From assembly GCA_938010625.1 (NCBI GenBank), contig CALLVJ010000213.1:1-18208 (forward strand): a DNA stretch of 18,208 bases. Direction: 5' to 3'. The notes under the pieces are model-generated. The model was not told the DNA's origin and searched no databases. It saw only the letters and a program-made list of their open reading frames with translations. The stretch is from an uncultured Stomatobaculum sp. (lineage in GTDB: Bacteria; Bacillota; Clostridia; Lachnospirales; Lachnospiraceae). Below are positions 8,273 through 16,885 of the stretch, piece by piece. The translations under genes were made by a program, and so were the position numbers. Position 1 is the first letter of the stretch. Each line of letters opens with the position of its first letter.

Positions 8273-9441
8273 GCCTTCCTCCTTTGCACCCGCAAAAACG
8301 CTGCGAGCAGCAGAAAAGCCAGTGCCCAAAGCAAAAGCACTGCGCACTGCGCTGCGAGTGCTGTGACTGTGTCGCCCTCTATGAGCTGCTGCAGATAGGA
8401 AAAGCACTGTCCGGTCGGCAGCGCGCGGCTCAGCCGCTGCCAGCGCGCCGGAAAAAAGGCAAGCGGATAAAAGCAGCCGCTCAAAAAGGAGAGGAAAATC
8501 CCCGCGAGAAGCTGCAAAAAAGCACCTGCCAGGAGCCCCTGTGCGAGCTCATAGAGCAAGAACTGGAGCGCTGTCGCCGTGAGCAGCACTGGCAGAATGC
8601 CCAAAAACTTTTCCCGCAGAATAAAGAATAGCGGCAGACAGGCAAGCCCCTGCAGCAGGAAATAAGCTATGTATTCCGCAAGGAGCTGCGCGCACTGCGA
8701 AATGCCCCGCGCCGCAAGCAGCTTTCCGAGCGTCTCAGAGCGACCTGTCGCAAAGGACAGACCACTCACGCCCGCGGAAAAAAGCAGTGTCGCGAGCAGA
8801 GCTGCTGTATAATAGCGCGGCAAATTGACCTCACGCAATGGCTGCACAGATTCCACCTGGTAATTCTGGTTCCGCTTTAAGACCAATGCGAGGTAGCGAA
8901 GATTCAGCTCTGTCAGCAGTTTCTCATGCTGTGCAGATGCGCCGTGCGCGTCGAAATAACCCTCCGCCGCATAAATTCCCCTTTCTGTGTCCTGTAGGAT
9001 AAGCTCCGCCGAAGCGCCCGCCTCGCGGATCAGCGCGCTGCTCAACCCTGCCTCAAGCCCGCCTCCCACATAGCGTATGGTCTTATTCTCGCCGTGCGCG
9101 AGCGCTGACAGGAAATCATCCGGCACTTCGAGATAGGCTTGAATTTCACCGCGCTGCAGCGCTTTCTCTGCTTCCTCTTTGCCAAGCTGCTCGTAAGAAA
9201 TTGCGAGCCGGGAGCTGTCCATTGTATTCAACATCCCGAGCCCCGTCCCGAGATAAGTCTCCCCCCTGCCGCCGACAACACCAAGTTTTATTTTTGCACC
9301 GCCCGCGCTGTCCGGCGTGAACAGCCGTGTCAGATAGAGCATAAGCAGCGCTGCCGCGAGCAGCAGCAGGGTATTCGCGAGCAGCGCCCCCGGCAGGTTC
9401 CGCAGCGCTCTCTTCCACTGCGCCTGAAAATAACATCTCAT
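8269..9441 (-). CDS. ABC-2 family transporter permease (first subunit)
   Basis: This 390-residue permease has a first helix at about 17-38, a large external domain to about residue 215, and then five or six hydrophobic helices to the C-terminus. It is laid out like the next gene, and the two are probably diverged partners of a heterodimeric ABC-2 exporter. The start ATG overlaps the stop of the ATPase gene (ATGA, 9438-9441). There is no good Shine-Dalgarno sequence of its own, so translation probably depends on coupling. The wide external domain could contact the lipoprotein encoded upstream; that is inference. Confidence 0.87.
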   Translation of the reverse strand: MRCYFQAQWKRALRNLPGALLANTLLLLAAALLMLYLTRLFTPDSAGGAKIKLGVVGGRGETYLGTGLGMLNTMDSSRLAISYEQLGKEEAEKALQRGEIQAYLEVPDDFLSALAHGENKTIRYVGGGLEAGLSSALIREAGASAELILQDTERGIYAAEGYFDAHGASAQHEKLLTELNLRYLALVLKRNQNYQVESVQPLREVNLPRYYTAALLATLLFSAGVSGLSFATGRSETLGKLLAARGISQCAQLLAEYIAYFLLQGLACLPLFFILREKFLGILPVLLTATALQFLLYELAQGLLAGAFLQLLAGIFLSFLSGCFYPLAFFPARWQRLSRALPTGQCFSYLQQLIEGDTVTALAAQCAVLLLWALAFLLLAAFLRVQRRKA

Positions 9442-10109
9442 AAAAACAGTGCCTCCGCTGCCGCCTGAGTTGCCGGATGCGGAATTTCTCGCAGAATGCC
9501 ATCCTGTAAGAACGCCAGCTTGTCACAGTGCGCAAATTCTGCAAAGTCATGGGTCACAAAGAGCGCTGTGCCTCCCTCTGCCGTGAACCGCCGGAGAAAG
9601 GCATAGAAGTGCGCCTTGCCTTCGAGGTCAAGCGCTGCCGTCGGCTCGTCGAGCAGGAGAATCTTTGGCGCACGCAGCACGGCAATCGAGAGCGCGAGGC
9701 GCTTCTTCATGCCGCCCGAGAGCTTTTCGACCGGTTTCCTTAAAAAGTCCGCTGCGCCGAGTGCTGTGATCGCGCCGTCCGATGCAAGCCCGCGCTGAAT
9801 GGCCGCCCTGTCGTGCCAGAGCAACAGATTGTCAAAACCGGACAACTCTTCCATCAGCGGATTCGCCTGCGGCGAAAAGCTGACCAGCGCCCTGCGGCGC
9901 GTTGCATTCCCGAAGAGCTCCTCCCCGTCATAGGAAAAGCTCCCGCCGTCCGGTCGCAGAATTCCTCCCAAAACGGAAAGAAGTGTGGTCTTCCCGCCGC
10001 CATTGCCGCCGAGAATGCCCACACAACTTCCGTTCGCCGCCTGGAGACTCACATCCCTTAAGACGACGTTCTTTCCGTATCGCTTTTGAATCTGTGTTAA
10101 AACCAGCAT
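9438..10109 (-). CDS. ABC transporter ATP-binding subunit
   Basis: This 223-residue nucleotide-binding protein has Walker A GGNGGGKTT (34-42), a Q-loop around SFSPQANP (Gln81), the ABC signature LSGGMKKR (130-137), Walker B ILLLDEP (150-156) and a switch histidine in FVTHD (His187). All catalytic elements are present. It powers the two permeases encoded directly downstream, to which it is coupled by ATGA overlap. Only three bases separate its ATG from the stop of the lipoprotein gene, so the four form one operon. The short form without extra domains is typical of ABC-2 exporters. The transported substrate is unknown. Confidence 0.93.
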   Translation of the reverse strand: MLVLTQIQKRYGKNVVLRDVSLQAANGSCVGILGGNGGGKTTLLSVLGGILRPDGGSFSYDGEELFGNATRRRALVSFSPQANPLMEELSGFDNLLLWHDRAAIQRGLASDGAITALGAADFLRKPVEKLSGGMKKRLALSIAVLRAPKILLLDEPTAALDLEGKAHFYAFLRRFTAEGGTALFVTHDFAEFAHCDKLAFLQDGILREIPHPATQAAAEALFL

Positions 10110-10112
10110 TGT

Positions 10113-11612
10113 TTACTGCATGTAACCTGTGCTCTTTAACGAGCTCTCAAGCAAATCCAGATAGCTCGCCGGGATGTCCGTCTGGCGGAGCTGACCGAGG
10201 AAGCCACTCCAGTTTGCCCCCTTCACAAAGTTCTCTGCCTCTGTGTTGTCCGAGACATCAACGCTCTGATCGTCTGCCGGGGCCGTCGGTTCCTCGCCGC
10301 CCTCGCTTCTGGTCGAATCCAATGCAAGCGTCACAAACGCCGTGTCATCCTTCTTCACAGTCACGGTCATCTTTGTGCTCTTTTCGGTCTCTGCGGTGTC
10401 AAAGTCAAAGCTGAATGCGCTGAGATCCATCATGCTCGTGCTGCTGCTGCCCGCGAGCTTGACATTGCCCTTTGCCGTGACCTCTCCCTTCTTCATAGCC
10501 GCGAGATCCAGTTCCTCCAGGGTGAGCGTTGCGACGGGGTTTCCCTCTTGCGTGAGGAAGAACTGACCGCTCATCTTCTTGCCGTCGTTCGAGCCGGAGC
10601 CGCTCACCTGAAACAGTTCTTTGCCGTCCTCTGAGAGCGTGACCTCCGAGGAGAACTCATTGCCCTTGTTCGGCGCCTTCATCGTGAAAACATAATTCTC
10701 GTTCGCATTCGGGTTCTCAACGCGGAGCTCACGTGCAACGATCTTGTCGCCCTCGCCGAGCCAGATGGTCGAGATCAGCTTGCCCTGAATCTCCGTATTG
10801 TCGCTCTTCGCCTTATCCAGCGCGTTCTTAAACTTCTCATAGCCAGCGTCGCCCGAGAAGCCCTTGACCACCGCAGCGAGGTCCTGGTCATCCGACGCAG
10901 CTGCGACCAGCTTCTTCTGGAGCTCGGTCAGCTGTGCGCCCTCAAAGGTCGCCTCAAGCTTGGTCGCATTGACGGTATGATTGCCAACTGTCACATCTTC
11001 TTTCGACTCCTGGACATTCTTCGCCTCGTCGGTGATCAGCTTGCTGTAGCTCGTGAGCACCTTGTCGAGCTTTTTGCCCTCCGGCATCCTCTTGTACTGC
11101 TCGAGCGCGCTCGCGAAGCTCTCCGTGCCGCCAAGCGCCGAAGCCGGAATCTTCATATACTTCTCGGCGAGCTCCGGAATCTGCAGGTAAACTGCCTCGT
11201 CCGACATGAACAGGTTCATTGTGCCGAGCGGTTTGTCGTTCAGGCTGAACGCCACTTTCTCTTCGAGCGCAGTCTTGCCGACCTTGGCACTCATCTTCAT
11301 ACCGAGGGTCGTGAGCCAGGAGAAGTCCGTGCCGTTCGAGAGCGTCTGCATGGTCTTCTTTGCGTCGTCCGATACTGTGATGGTCATCGTGCCCTCGCCG
11401 CTTGCGACCTTGTCGCTCGCGAGCTTTTCCCGTGTGGTATCATAGGGACTAATCAGGCTCTCACTGATTTCCTTGATTTGCTTCTGCTCCGCCTCCTTAT
11501 AGCGCTCGTCCGGGGAAGCCGCCTTCTTGCCGCATCCGGTCGCGAATGCCATCGTTGCGACAACGGATGCCGCGACAACTGCCGCTCTCTTCCATCTTCC
11601 AAACAATCTCAT
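10113..11612 (-). CDS. Predicted lipoprotein of unknown family
   Basis: This 499-residue protein begins MRLFGRWKRAAVVAA, a positively charged start and a hydrophobic core, ending in FATGCGKK. Cys27 is a likely lipidation site, though the -3 residue is Ala rather than the usual Leu. The mature part is rich in Lys, Glu, Asp, Ser and Thr, with many short strand-like stretches (for example GTMTITVSDD and SGQFFLTQEG). This suggests an elongated beta-rich fold, and it has no membrane segment. An acidic low-complexity stretch (GGEEPTAPADDQ) precedes the last 50 residues. The frame reaches 11678, but the ATG at 11612 has GGGAGG upstream and gives a clean signal sequence. It is the first gene of an operon with an ABC-2 exporter, so it may serve as that system's surface partner. 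I do not recognise the family. Confidence 0.85.
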   Translation of the reverse strand: MRLFGRWKRAAVVAASVVATMAFATGCGKKAASPDERYKEAEQKQIKEISESLISPYDTTREKLASDKVASGEGTMTITVSDDAKKTMQTLSNGTDFSWLTTLGMKMSAKVGKTALEEKVAFSLNDKPLGTMNLFMSDEAVYLQIPELAEKYMKIPASALGGTESFASALEQYKRMPEGKKLDKVLTSYSKLITDEAKNVQESKEDVTVGNHTVNATKLEATFEGAQLTELQKKLVAAASDDQDLAAVVKGFSGDAGYEKFKNALDKAKSDNTEIQGKLISTIWLGEGDKIVARELRVENPNANENYVFTMKAPNKGNEFSSEVTLSEDGKELFQVSGSGSNDGKKMSGQFFLTQEGNPVATLTLEELDLAAMKKGEVTAKGNVKLAGSSSTSMMDLSAFSFDFDTAETEKSTKMTVTVKKDDTAFVTLALDSTRSEGGEEPTAPADDQSVDVSDNTEAENFVKGANWSGFLGQLRQTDIPASYLDLLESSLKSTGYMQ

Positions 11613-11653
11613 TAATTTCCTCCCTTTCTGCCCGTCAGCAGGGCCACGCAAAC

Positions 11654-11682
11654 AGTATAACATGTTTCTTTTGTTCACGGAA
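11654..11682 (-). promoter_or_regulatory. Extended -10 promoter of the lipoprotein-ABC operon
   Basis: On the minus strand, TGTTATACT (11654-11662) is an extended -10 element with TATACT one mismatch from consensus. The hexamer 17 bases upstream, TTCCGT (11677-11682), is a poor -35, as expected when TGn is present. Transcription would start near 11647, leaving an untranslated leader of about 35 bases that holds the ribosome binding site. Confidence 0.65.
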
Positions 11683-11729
11683 TATTCACAAAATATATTT
11701 GGATTTTCTTCTGCTTTCTGTAAGGATTT

Positions 11730-14700
11730 TCAAGAGAAATCATCCTTCAAGCCTGCCCACACCGCATCCATACTGTTATGCGCACGGATATAAGTGCTCG
11801 CGCGCGCCGCCATCGCCTCGAGCGCCGCCTGATCCTGGTACAGACGGACGGTTGCAGCCGCAAAATCCTCAGCGTCCTCCTGAATCTCCATAACGTTCTC
11901 CGCGTCCGGAATCCCCTCTGCGCCAACCGGTGTCGTAAGCACCGGCGCGCCGTAGTAGAGCGCCTCAATGACTTTGCCCTTGACACCCGCGCCATAGCGG
12001 AGCGGCACGACAACGAGACGGCAGCTCTGATAGAGCTCTTCAAGCCGCTCGTCCGAGACAAAGCCGAGGATGTGAATGCCCTTCGCCGGATTGTCGAGCG
12101 TCTTCAATTCATCCGGCACCTTGGAGCCCGCGACATAGAAGTTGACTGGCTCTGCCGTGCGGATAGCCGGAAAGACTTCCCGCAGAAACCAGAGCACAGC
12201 GTCTAAGTTCGGCGGATGTGCGAAACCGCCCACAAAGAGCAGCCCCTCGCGCTTTGCATAGCCAAAGTCGCGCTTTGCCGGAAAGCTGTCCCATACATAG
12301 GCTGTCAGCGGTTTCACGCGTATCGTCGCATCGACCGCATGAATCGCCTTGCACTCCTCCGCCGAGGGATAGAAACTCAAATCCGCCTTCCGAAGCAGCG
12401 AGAACTCGACGCCCTTCCAGTAAGCCGAGGCATCCCGGTGTTCTGTCTCCCCGGTCAGCTCATACTCGCGGCGCTCTCGGAGAAAGTGAAGGTCGTGACC
12501 GTAGTAGAGAACGCGGAGTGAAGTCCGCTCCTGGATGAAGTCAATATACTTGCTCGCGATGTGCGGGCGGTTCAGGTAGACAAAATCCAGATCTGCCGCA
12601 TGCTTCTCAATCCAGTCCCAGATCCCCTTCTGCATCACCGGACCATAGAGAACCTCAATGCCGAGCTGCGTGAGCGCTGTCGTATAGGGCTCCTCCGCGA
12701 AATTATCTCCGAGAAATTTGACCTGATAGCCCTGCTTCACAAACATCTTTAAGTACTGCCAGGTCGTGCGGCTGCCCGCGTCCTTGTCAAAGGTCGGGAC
12801 ATAGTGATCGACAACCAGGATAATCTTCTTGCCCCCGCTCCGCTCCCGCGCACGGAAGGGATCCGGATTGCCAGTGTTTTCAAACTGTTCCGCAAGTTCC
12901 TTCTTCCACTTCTCTTTCAACTTTTCGGTGTTCTCGATCTGGTAGCGTTTCAGCCCTGTGCCCTGCACATCCGTGCCGTTCGATACCCCCTCAAAGTGAA
13001 TCACGACTGACTTCGGCTGGTAGACCACACGATAGCCATGCGCGCGCACCTCAAAGGCGAGATCGGAGTCCTCGCAGTAGGCGGGCGCATAGCGCGTGTC
13101 AAAGCCGCCGATTTCCTTCCAGAGCTTGTGGCGGATTAAGATCGCCGCACCTGACATATAGTCGACATCCTTCACATAGTTGAATTCCGGAAGCGACGGA
13201 TCCTGGAGCCTTCCATAGTTCCAGCCGGAGGCATCGCTCCAGATGATGCCTCCCGCCTCCTGGAGCCGCCCGTCCGGGTAGACGAGCTTCGAGCCCGTCA
13301 TGCCAATGGACGGATTCTCGTCCATGAGTTTTAAGAGCCAGGAAAGATAGCCCTCCGTGACCTTCGTGTCATTGTTCAGGAAAAAGAGGAACTCGCCGCG
13401 CGCCCTGGCTGCTGCCTGATTGCAGTTTTTCAGAAAGCCCTGGTTGGTCTCATTCCGCGCAAGCACGAGACCTTCCGCAAAGTCTGAAAGGCGCCTGGTT
13501 GCGTCAGTCGAGACATCGTCCGCGATAATGACCTCGTAGGAGATGTCCGGCGTGTGCTCGAGAATTGAGACAAGGCAGGCATAGGTATACGCAATCTGGT
13601 TGTAGCAGGGGATGATGATCGAGACCCTCGGCGCATTGAACTGCGGGAACGAAAGCTTCCCGTGCTCGCGGTAAATGTCTCCGATTGCGAATTCGCCGTC
13701 GATCAGATTTCTGCCCTCCGGCGTATTGACAAGTTTCCAGTGCCGGATCGGATGCCGGATCGCATCGAGGCGGAACAAAAGGCGCTTCCGCTCGCCGGAA
13801 CCCTTCGGATACTTCGCATTGAAAATTGCACTGGCTTTCTGACGGAGGCGAGAATAGAGCGTCTGGTGGCGATTTAAGTACTGCAGCGCCTCTGCGAGAT
13901 TCCCATTCTCCCGGCGAAGATCCCGGATCATGGTCTCTAAGTTCACGACATGATTGTCCGTTAAGCGCTTCACCTCGGTGATCTTTTTGATCTCAGCGTC
14001 CCGCATCCGGATTTCTTCAAAGGACGCCGCAAGCTGCTCTCTGGTTTCCTCGAGCGTGCGCTCTGTCCGCGCGATGATCTCTGCATTCTGCAGCGATACA
14101 ATAAAACGATCCAGAAAGCGAACCTGCTCCTTGCCTGCAATGCCGCGCTGAAACTTTGCCTCTTCTGCCGCAAAGCGCGCGCGCTCCGCCGCAGAGATGC
14201 CAAACCGCTGTAGAAACTCTGCCTCCGTGCCAAAGCCAAAGCTCTCCCGCTGCTGCTCGTAGAAAGTGCGGAGCGCGCGGTAGCGCACATAATTTTTGTC
14301 GAGCGCAGTCTCCGAAACCCATTCGCAGTCAATGCCGGTCAGCGGAACTGTCTCGATTTCGGTCTCCGCCGTGCTGCCGTTCACGAGAAAGTTATCAAAA
14401 ATCGCGTCGATATTATGAACTTCGCCGCCGCCGATCAGCCGGTCGAGCGCTCGCTCTAGGGTGTCCTCAAGCGGCGCTCCCGCTGCGATTTCGCTGCAAA
14501 TGAGTTGCGAAAAGCTCTTGCCCAGCACATAGGGGAAATAGGCACTTGTCAGTTCATTTTCTGTCCTGATTTCCGGTGCCGCATAGGAAATGCCTCTCTC
14601 CTCGCCCTGCAGGCACCGGAGCCGCGCGGCAAAAGCCGCGATATGCGCATTGCCCTCGGGTGTCAGCGCGCGTTTCTCAACATAGCGCGTGCCGTCCGGA

Positions 14701-15566
14701 TTCTCCCAGATTACTGTGACCAGACGGTAGCGCGCGTCGCGGTTCCGGTTGTATTTCACATAGACAGGGCGGGCTGTCTTCTCTGCCTCTTCTTTCGTCC
14801 AGCAGGCGAGAAAAGCATCCGCAAAGCGCGGATAGAGTCCGTCGCGACACACCTCATTATATTTTGCGCCGACATTGATTGCGACATACGTCGGGAAACC
14901 ATAGGCCGGAATCACGCGGGACAGTTCGCCCTCCTCCGGGAGCCGCCGCTCGGAATAAATAGTATCTGCGAGATTCTTTAAGGGTTCCGGGAAATAAAAG
15001 AAACACTCGCCACCCTCTGCCGCCATATCGTGTTCAATTGCCTCATAACTCAGCGCATTCTCGCCTTGCTTCTGTCCGGCGAATGCGCGAACGCCGTAGG
15101 CATTTTCCGCGGCGACCAGAAGGCAGCCGCCGGGATTTAACATCTGACGCGCGGCTCGGAGCACTTCCACTGCCCGCTCGCCGAGCGTGCCGTCAAAGAG
15201 CACGTAATCAAAGTTTGCAAGTGCGCTGTCCGCTGTCTCGCCGAGTTTGCCCTCGAGAAGCGTCAGCGCTCCTGTGAGACCAGCTGTCTTCTTCCGCTCT
15301 CTGAGAAGCGCTAAGGCATCCGGATCCGGATCCAGCGCTGTGACCGCAAGCCCCTTTCGCAGCAGGAGCGGCAGCAGCGCGCCGTCGCCCGCACCAGCGA
15401 GCAGAATCTTTGCCCCACGGCGGAACGGATACCAGTCGAGCAGGTTCTCGCGGCGGTCGGAAAAGAGCTCCAGAGTCTCAAGCTCCGGATGCTCGTCCAG
15501 CATAGCCGCTGTATTCTGCCCGTACTGCGAAAGCAGCGCCCGCGCTGTCTCAATTCGTCCGCTCAT
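11730..15566 (-). CDS. Multidomain glycan assembly protein: methyltransferase-like, possible kinase-like, coiled coil, GT2, GT4
   Basis: This 1278-residue soluble protein has five parts. Residues 1-235 hold a class I methyltransferase-like fold (ILLAGAGDGALL at 54-65, ALDPDPDAL with Asp79, YVLFDG with Asp125). Residues 265-475 have features that could be kinase-like: YVEKRAL (Lys298), a hinge-like FPYVLGKSFSQLI, HNIDAIFDNFLV (384-395) and GIDCEWV (Asp413). Residues 491-578 are a predicted coiled coil. Residues 646-890 are a GT2 domain (VSIIIPCYNQ, FFLNNDTKV, EDSDLAFEV). Residues 912-1278 are a GT4 domain (VGGFAHPPN, GAGVKGKVIEALYYGAPV). The ATG has GAGGAGG just ahead and overlaps the stop of the Wzt-like gene. 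It probably builds, and perhaps caps, a glycan exported by the neighbouring ABC transporter. The glycosyltransferase calls are firm, the methyltransferase call is good, and the kinase call is tentative. Confidence 0.93.
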   Translation of the reverse strand: MSGRIETARALLSQYGQNTAAMLDEHPELETLELFSDRRENLLDWYPFRRGAKILLAGAGDGALLPLLLRKGLAVTALDPDPDALALLRERKKTAGLTGALTLLEGKLGETADSALANFDYVLFDGTLGERAVEVLRAARQMLNPGGCLLVAAENAYGVRAFAGQKQGENALSYEAIEHDMAAEGGECFFYFPEPLKNLADTIYSERRLPEEGELSRVIPAYGFPTYVAINVGAKYNEVCRDGLYPRFADAFLACWTKEEAEKTARPVYVKYNRNRDARYRLVTVIWENPDGTRYVEKRALTPEGNAHIAAFAARLRCLQGEERGISYAAPEIRTENELTSAYFPYVLGKSFSQLICSEIAAGAPLEDTLERALDRLIGGGEVHNIDAIFDNFLVNGSTAETEIETVPLTGIDCEWVSETALDKNYVRYRALRTFYEQQRESFGFGTEAEFLQRFGISAAERARFAAEEAKFQRGIAGKEQVRFLDRFIVSLQNAEIIARTERTLEETREQLAASFEEIRMRDAEIKKITEVKRLTDNHVVNLETMIRDLRRENGNLAEALQYLNRHQTLYSRLRQKASAIFNAKYPKGSGERKRLLFRLDAIRHPIRHWKLVNTPEGRNLIDGEFAIGDIYREHGKLSFPQFNAPRVSIIIPCYNQIAYTYACLVSILEHTPDISYEVIIADDVSTDATRRLSDFAEGLVLARNETNQGFLKNCNQAAARARGEFLFFLNNDTKVTEGYLSWLLKLMDENPSIGMTGSKLVYPDGRLQEAGGIIWSDASGWNYGRLQDPSLPEFNYVKDVDYMSGAAILIRHKLWKEIGGFDTRYAPAYCEDSDLAFEVRAHGYRVVYQPKSVVIHFEGVSNGTDVQGTGLKRYQIENTEKLKEKWKKELAEQFENTGNPDPFRARERSGGKKIILVVDHYVPTFDKDAGSRTTWQYLKMFVKQGYQVKFLGDNFAEEPYTTALTQLGIEVLYGPVMQKGIWDWIEKHAADLDFVYLNRPHIASKYIDFIQERTSLRVLYYGHDLHFLRERREYELTGETEHRDASAYWKGVEFSLLRKADLSFYPSAEECKAIHAVDATIRVKPLTAYVWDSFPAKRDFGYAKREGLLFVGGFAHPPNLDAVLWFLREVFPAIRTAEPVNFYVAGSKVPDELKTLDNPAKGIHILGFVSDERLEELYQSCRLVVVPLRYGAGVKGKVIEALYYGAPVLTTPVGAEGIPDAENVMEIQEDAEDFAAATVRLYQDQAALEAMAARASTYIRAHNSMDAVWAGLKDDFS

Positions 15567-16867
15567 GCCTCCTCCTCTCTGACTGCCTCAACTTCCGAGT
15601 CCATATCGTAAAAGCCAACGGTGTTCTTATTCGAAATGACCGTCAGGCCCAGCACATTGTACAGTCTGTGGTAGACCACATGTTCACCGTTCTCATAGCC
15701 CGTGCAGCTCATCGAGAGCAGGTACTCGCCGCCTTGCAGGTTCATCTTCTGCCGAAACGAAACGGTATAGACATCGCCGTCCTTCACAGGCTTGATGTCT
15801 ACGCCCTCAAACATCGTATTGGTGCCGGTGATGTCGGTGCCCTTCTTGTCGCGGAGCGTATATGTGAAAATCGGCATCTCGAGCGGCGCGTGAAAGCGGA
15901 TTCGCTCCCGAATTGTGAACATCTCCCCTTTTAAGAGGAGGTTCGTCACATTGCCGCGCGCATCGAGCGTGCCGAAGTCTTCGAAGCTCGCGCGCCCGTC
16001 GCCGTACTCCTGCACCTCCGGGTTCAGATTCATCCGGTCTTTCATGCGCTTTTCGGATTTTATTGCCTCGACTGGCAACCCGAGCGCCTCCTTTTTCTGC
16101 TCGATCAGTGCCTCGGCAAGCTCATCGGTCTGGTTTGCGAGTATCTTTTTGTAGAGATCTACCATCTTTCCGGCCTCGCCCGCCGCGACAAAGTGCCCGC
16201 GATTTAAGAGCACGACCTTGTCACAGTATTTGATGATGCTGCCCATGTCGTGGCTCACCATCAGGATGGTCGTGCCATTTTTCATCATCTCCTCCATGCG
16301 GCGGTAGCACTTCGCCTGAAAGAAGACATCGCCGACCGAGAGCGCCTCATCGACAATCAGAATCTCCGGATCCACATTGATCGCAAGTGCAAACGCAAGA
16401 CGCACAAACATACCCGAGGAATACGTCTTGACCGGCTGGTTCACAAAGTCGCCAATGTCCGCAAAGCGGAGAATGTCATCCATTCTCCGCTGCATTTCCT
16501 CGCGCGAAAATCCCATCATGGTGCCGTTCATATAAATGTTTTCGAGGCCGGTATATTCGCTGTTAAAGCCCGCGCCGAGTTCAAGGAGCGCCGAGATGTT
16601 GCCGGAAACTTCTGCAATGCCGGTGGTTGGGCTCAGCACGCCGGTGATGATCTTTAAGATCGTAGACTTGCCCGAACCATTTGTGCCGATAATGCCGACG
16701 GTCTCGCCCTTCTTCACGTCAAACGAGATGTCTGAGAGCGCAAAAAAATCCCGGTGGTAGGACTTGTGTGTTAAGCTGACAGCTTCTTTCAGCCGATCAA
16801 TCGGCCTGTCGTAGAGCTTATAAATTTTGCTGACCCCCTGCACTGAGATTGCCAGATTTTTATCCAT
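15563..16867 (-). CDS. wzt: Polysaccharide ABC exporter ATPase with C-terminal glycan-binding domain (Wzt-like)
   Basis: This 434-residue protein has an N-terminal ATPase: Walker A GTNGSGKST (61-69), the divergent signature YSSGM (149-153) typical of KpsT, TagH and Wzt exporters, Walker B ILIVDEALSVGD (169-180) and switch MVSHD. LLELGAGFNSEYTGLENIY at 94-112 is also characteristic of the group. After a linker (about 240-285) comes a beta-sandwich-like region (about 285-420) with GTNTMFEGVDI and the FRQKMNLQGGEYLL strand pattern of Wzt C-terminal domains. In E. coli O9a that domain recognises the modified end of the finished glycan; the same role here is inferred. It lies 18 bases after the permease gene and overlaps the next gene by ATGA. 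Teichoic-acid TagH is an alternative, but its C-terminal part differs. Confidence 0.92.
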   Translation of the reverse strand: MDKNLAISVQGVSKIYKLYDRPIDRLKEAVSLTHKSYHRDFFALSDISFDVKKGETVGIIGTNGSGKSTILKIITGVLSPTTGIAEVSGNISALLELGAGFNSEYTGLENIYMNGTMMGFSREEMQRRMDDILRFADIGDFVNQPVKTYSSGMFVRLAFALAINVDPEILIVDEALSVGDVFFQAKCYRRMEEMMKNGTTILMVSHDMGSIIKYCDKVVLLNRGHFVAAGEAGKMVDLYKKILANQTDELAEALIEQKKEALGLPVEAIKSEKRMKDRMNLNPEVQEYGDGRASFEDFGTLDARGNVTNLLLKGEMFTIRERIRFHAPLEMPIFTYTLRDKKGTDITGTNTMFEGVDIKPVKDGDVYTVSFRQKMNLQGGEYLLSMSCTGYENGEHVVYHRLYNVLGLTVISNKNTVGFYDMDSEVEAVREEEA

Positions 16868-16885
16868 GAATCAGTCTCCTTTTTC

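Noticed and set aside
11722..11747. Terminator hairpin at the end of the large glycosyltransferase gene
   Set aside because: AAGGAT and ATCCTT form a 6-bp stem with a 14-base loop overlapping the stop codon, but no T-run follows; too weak to call.
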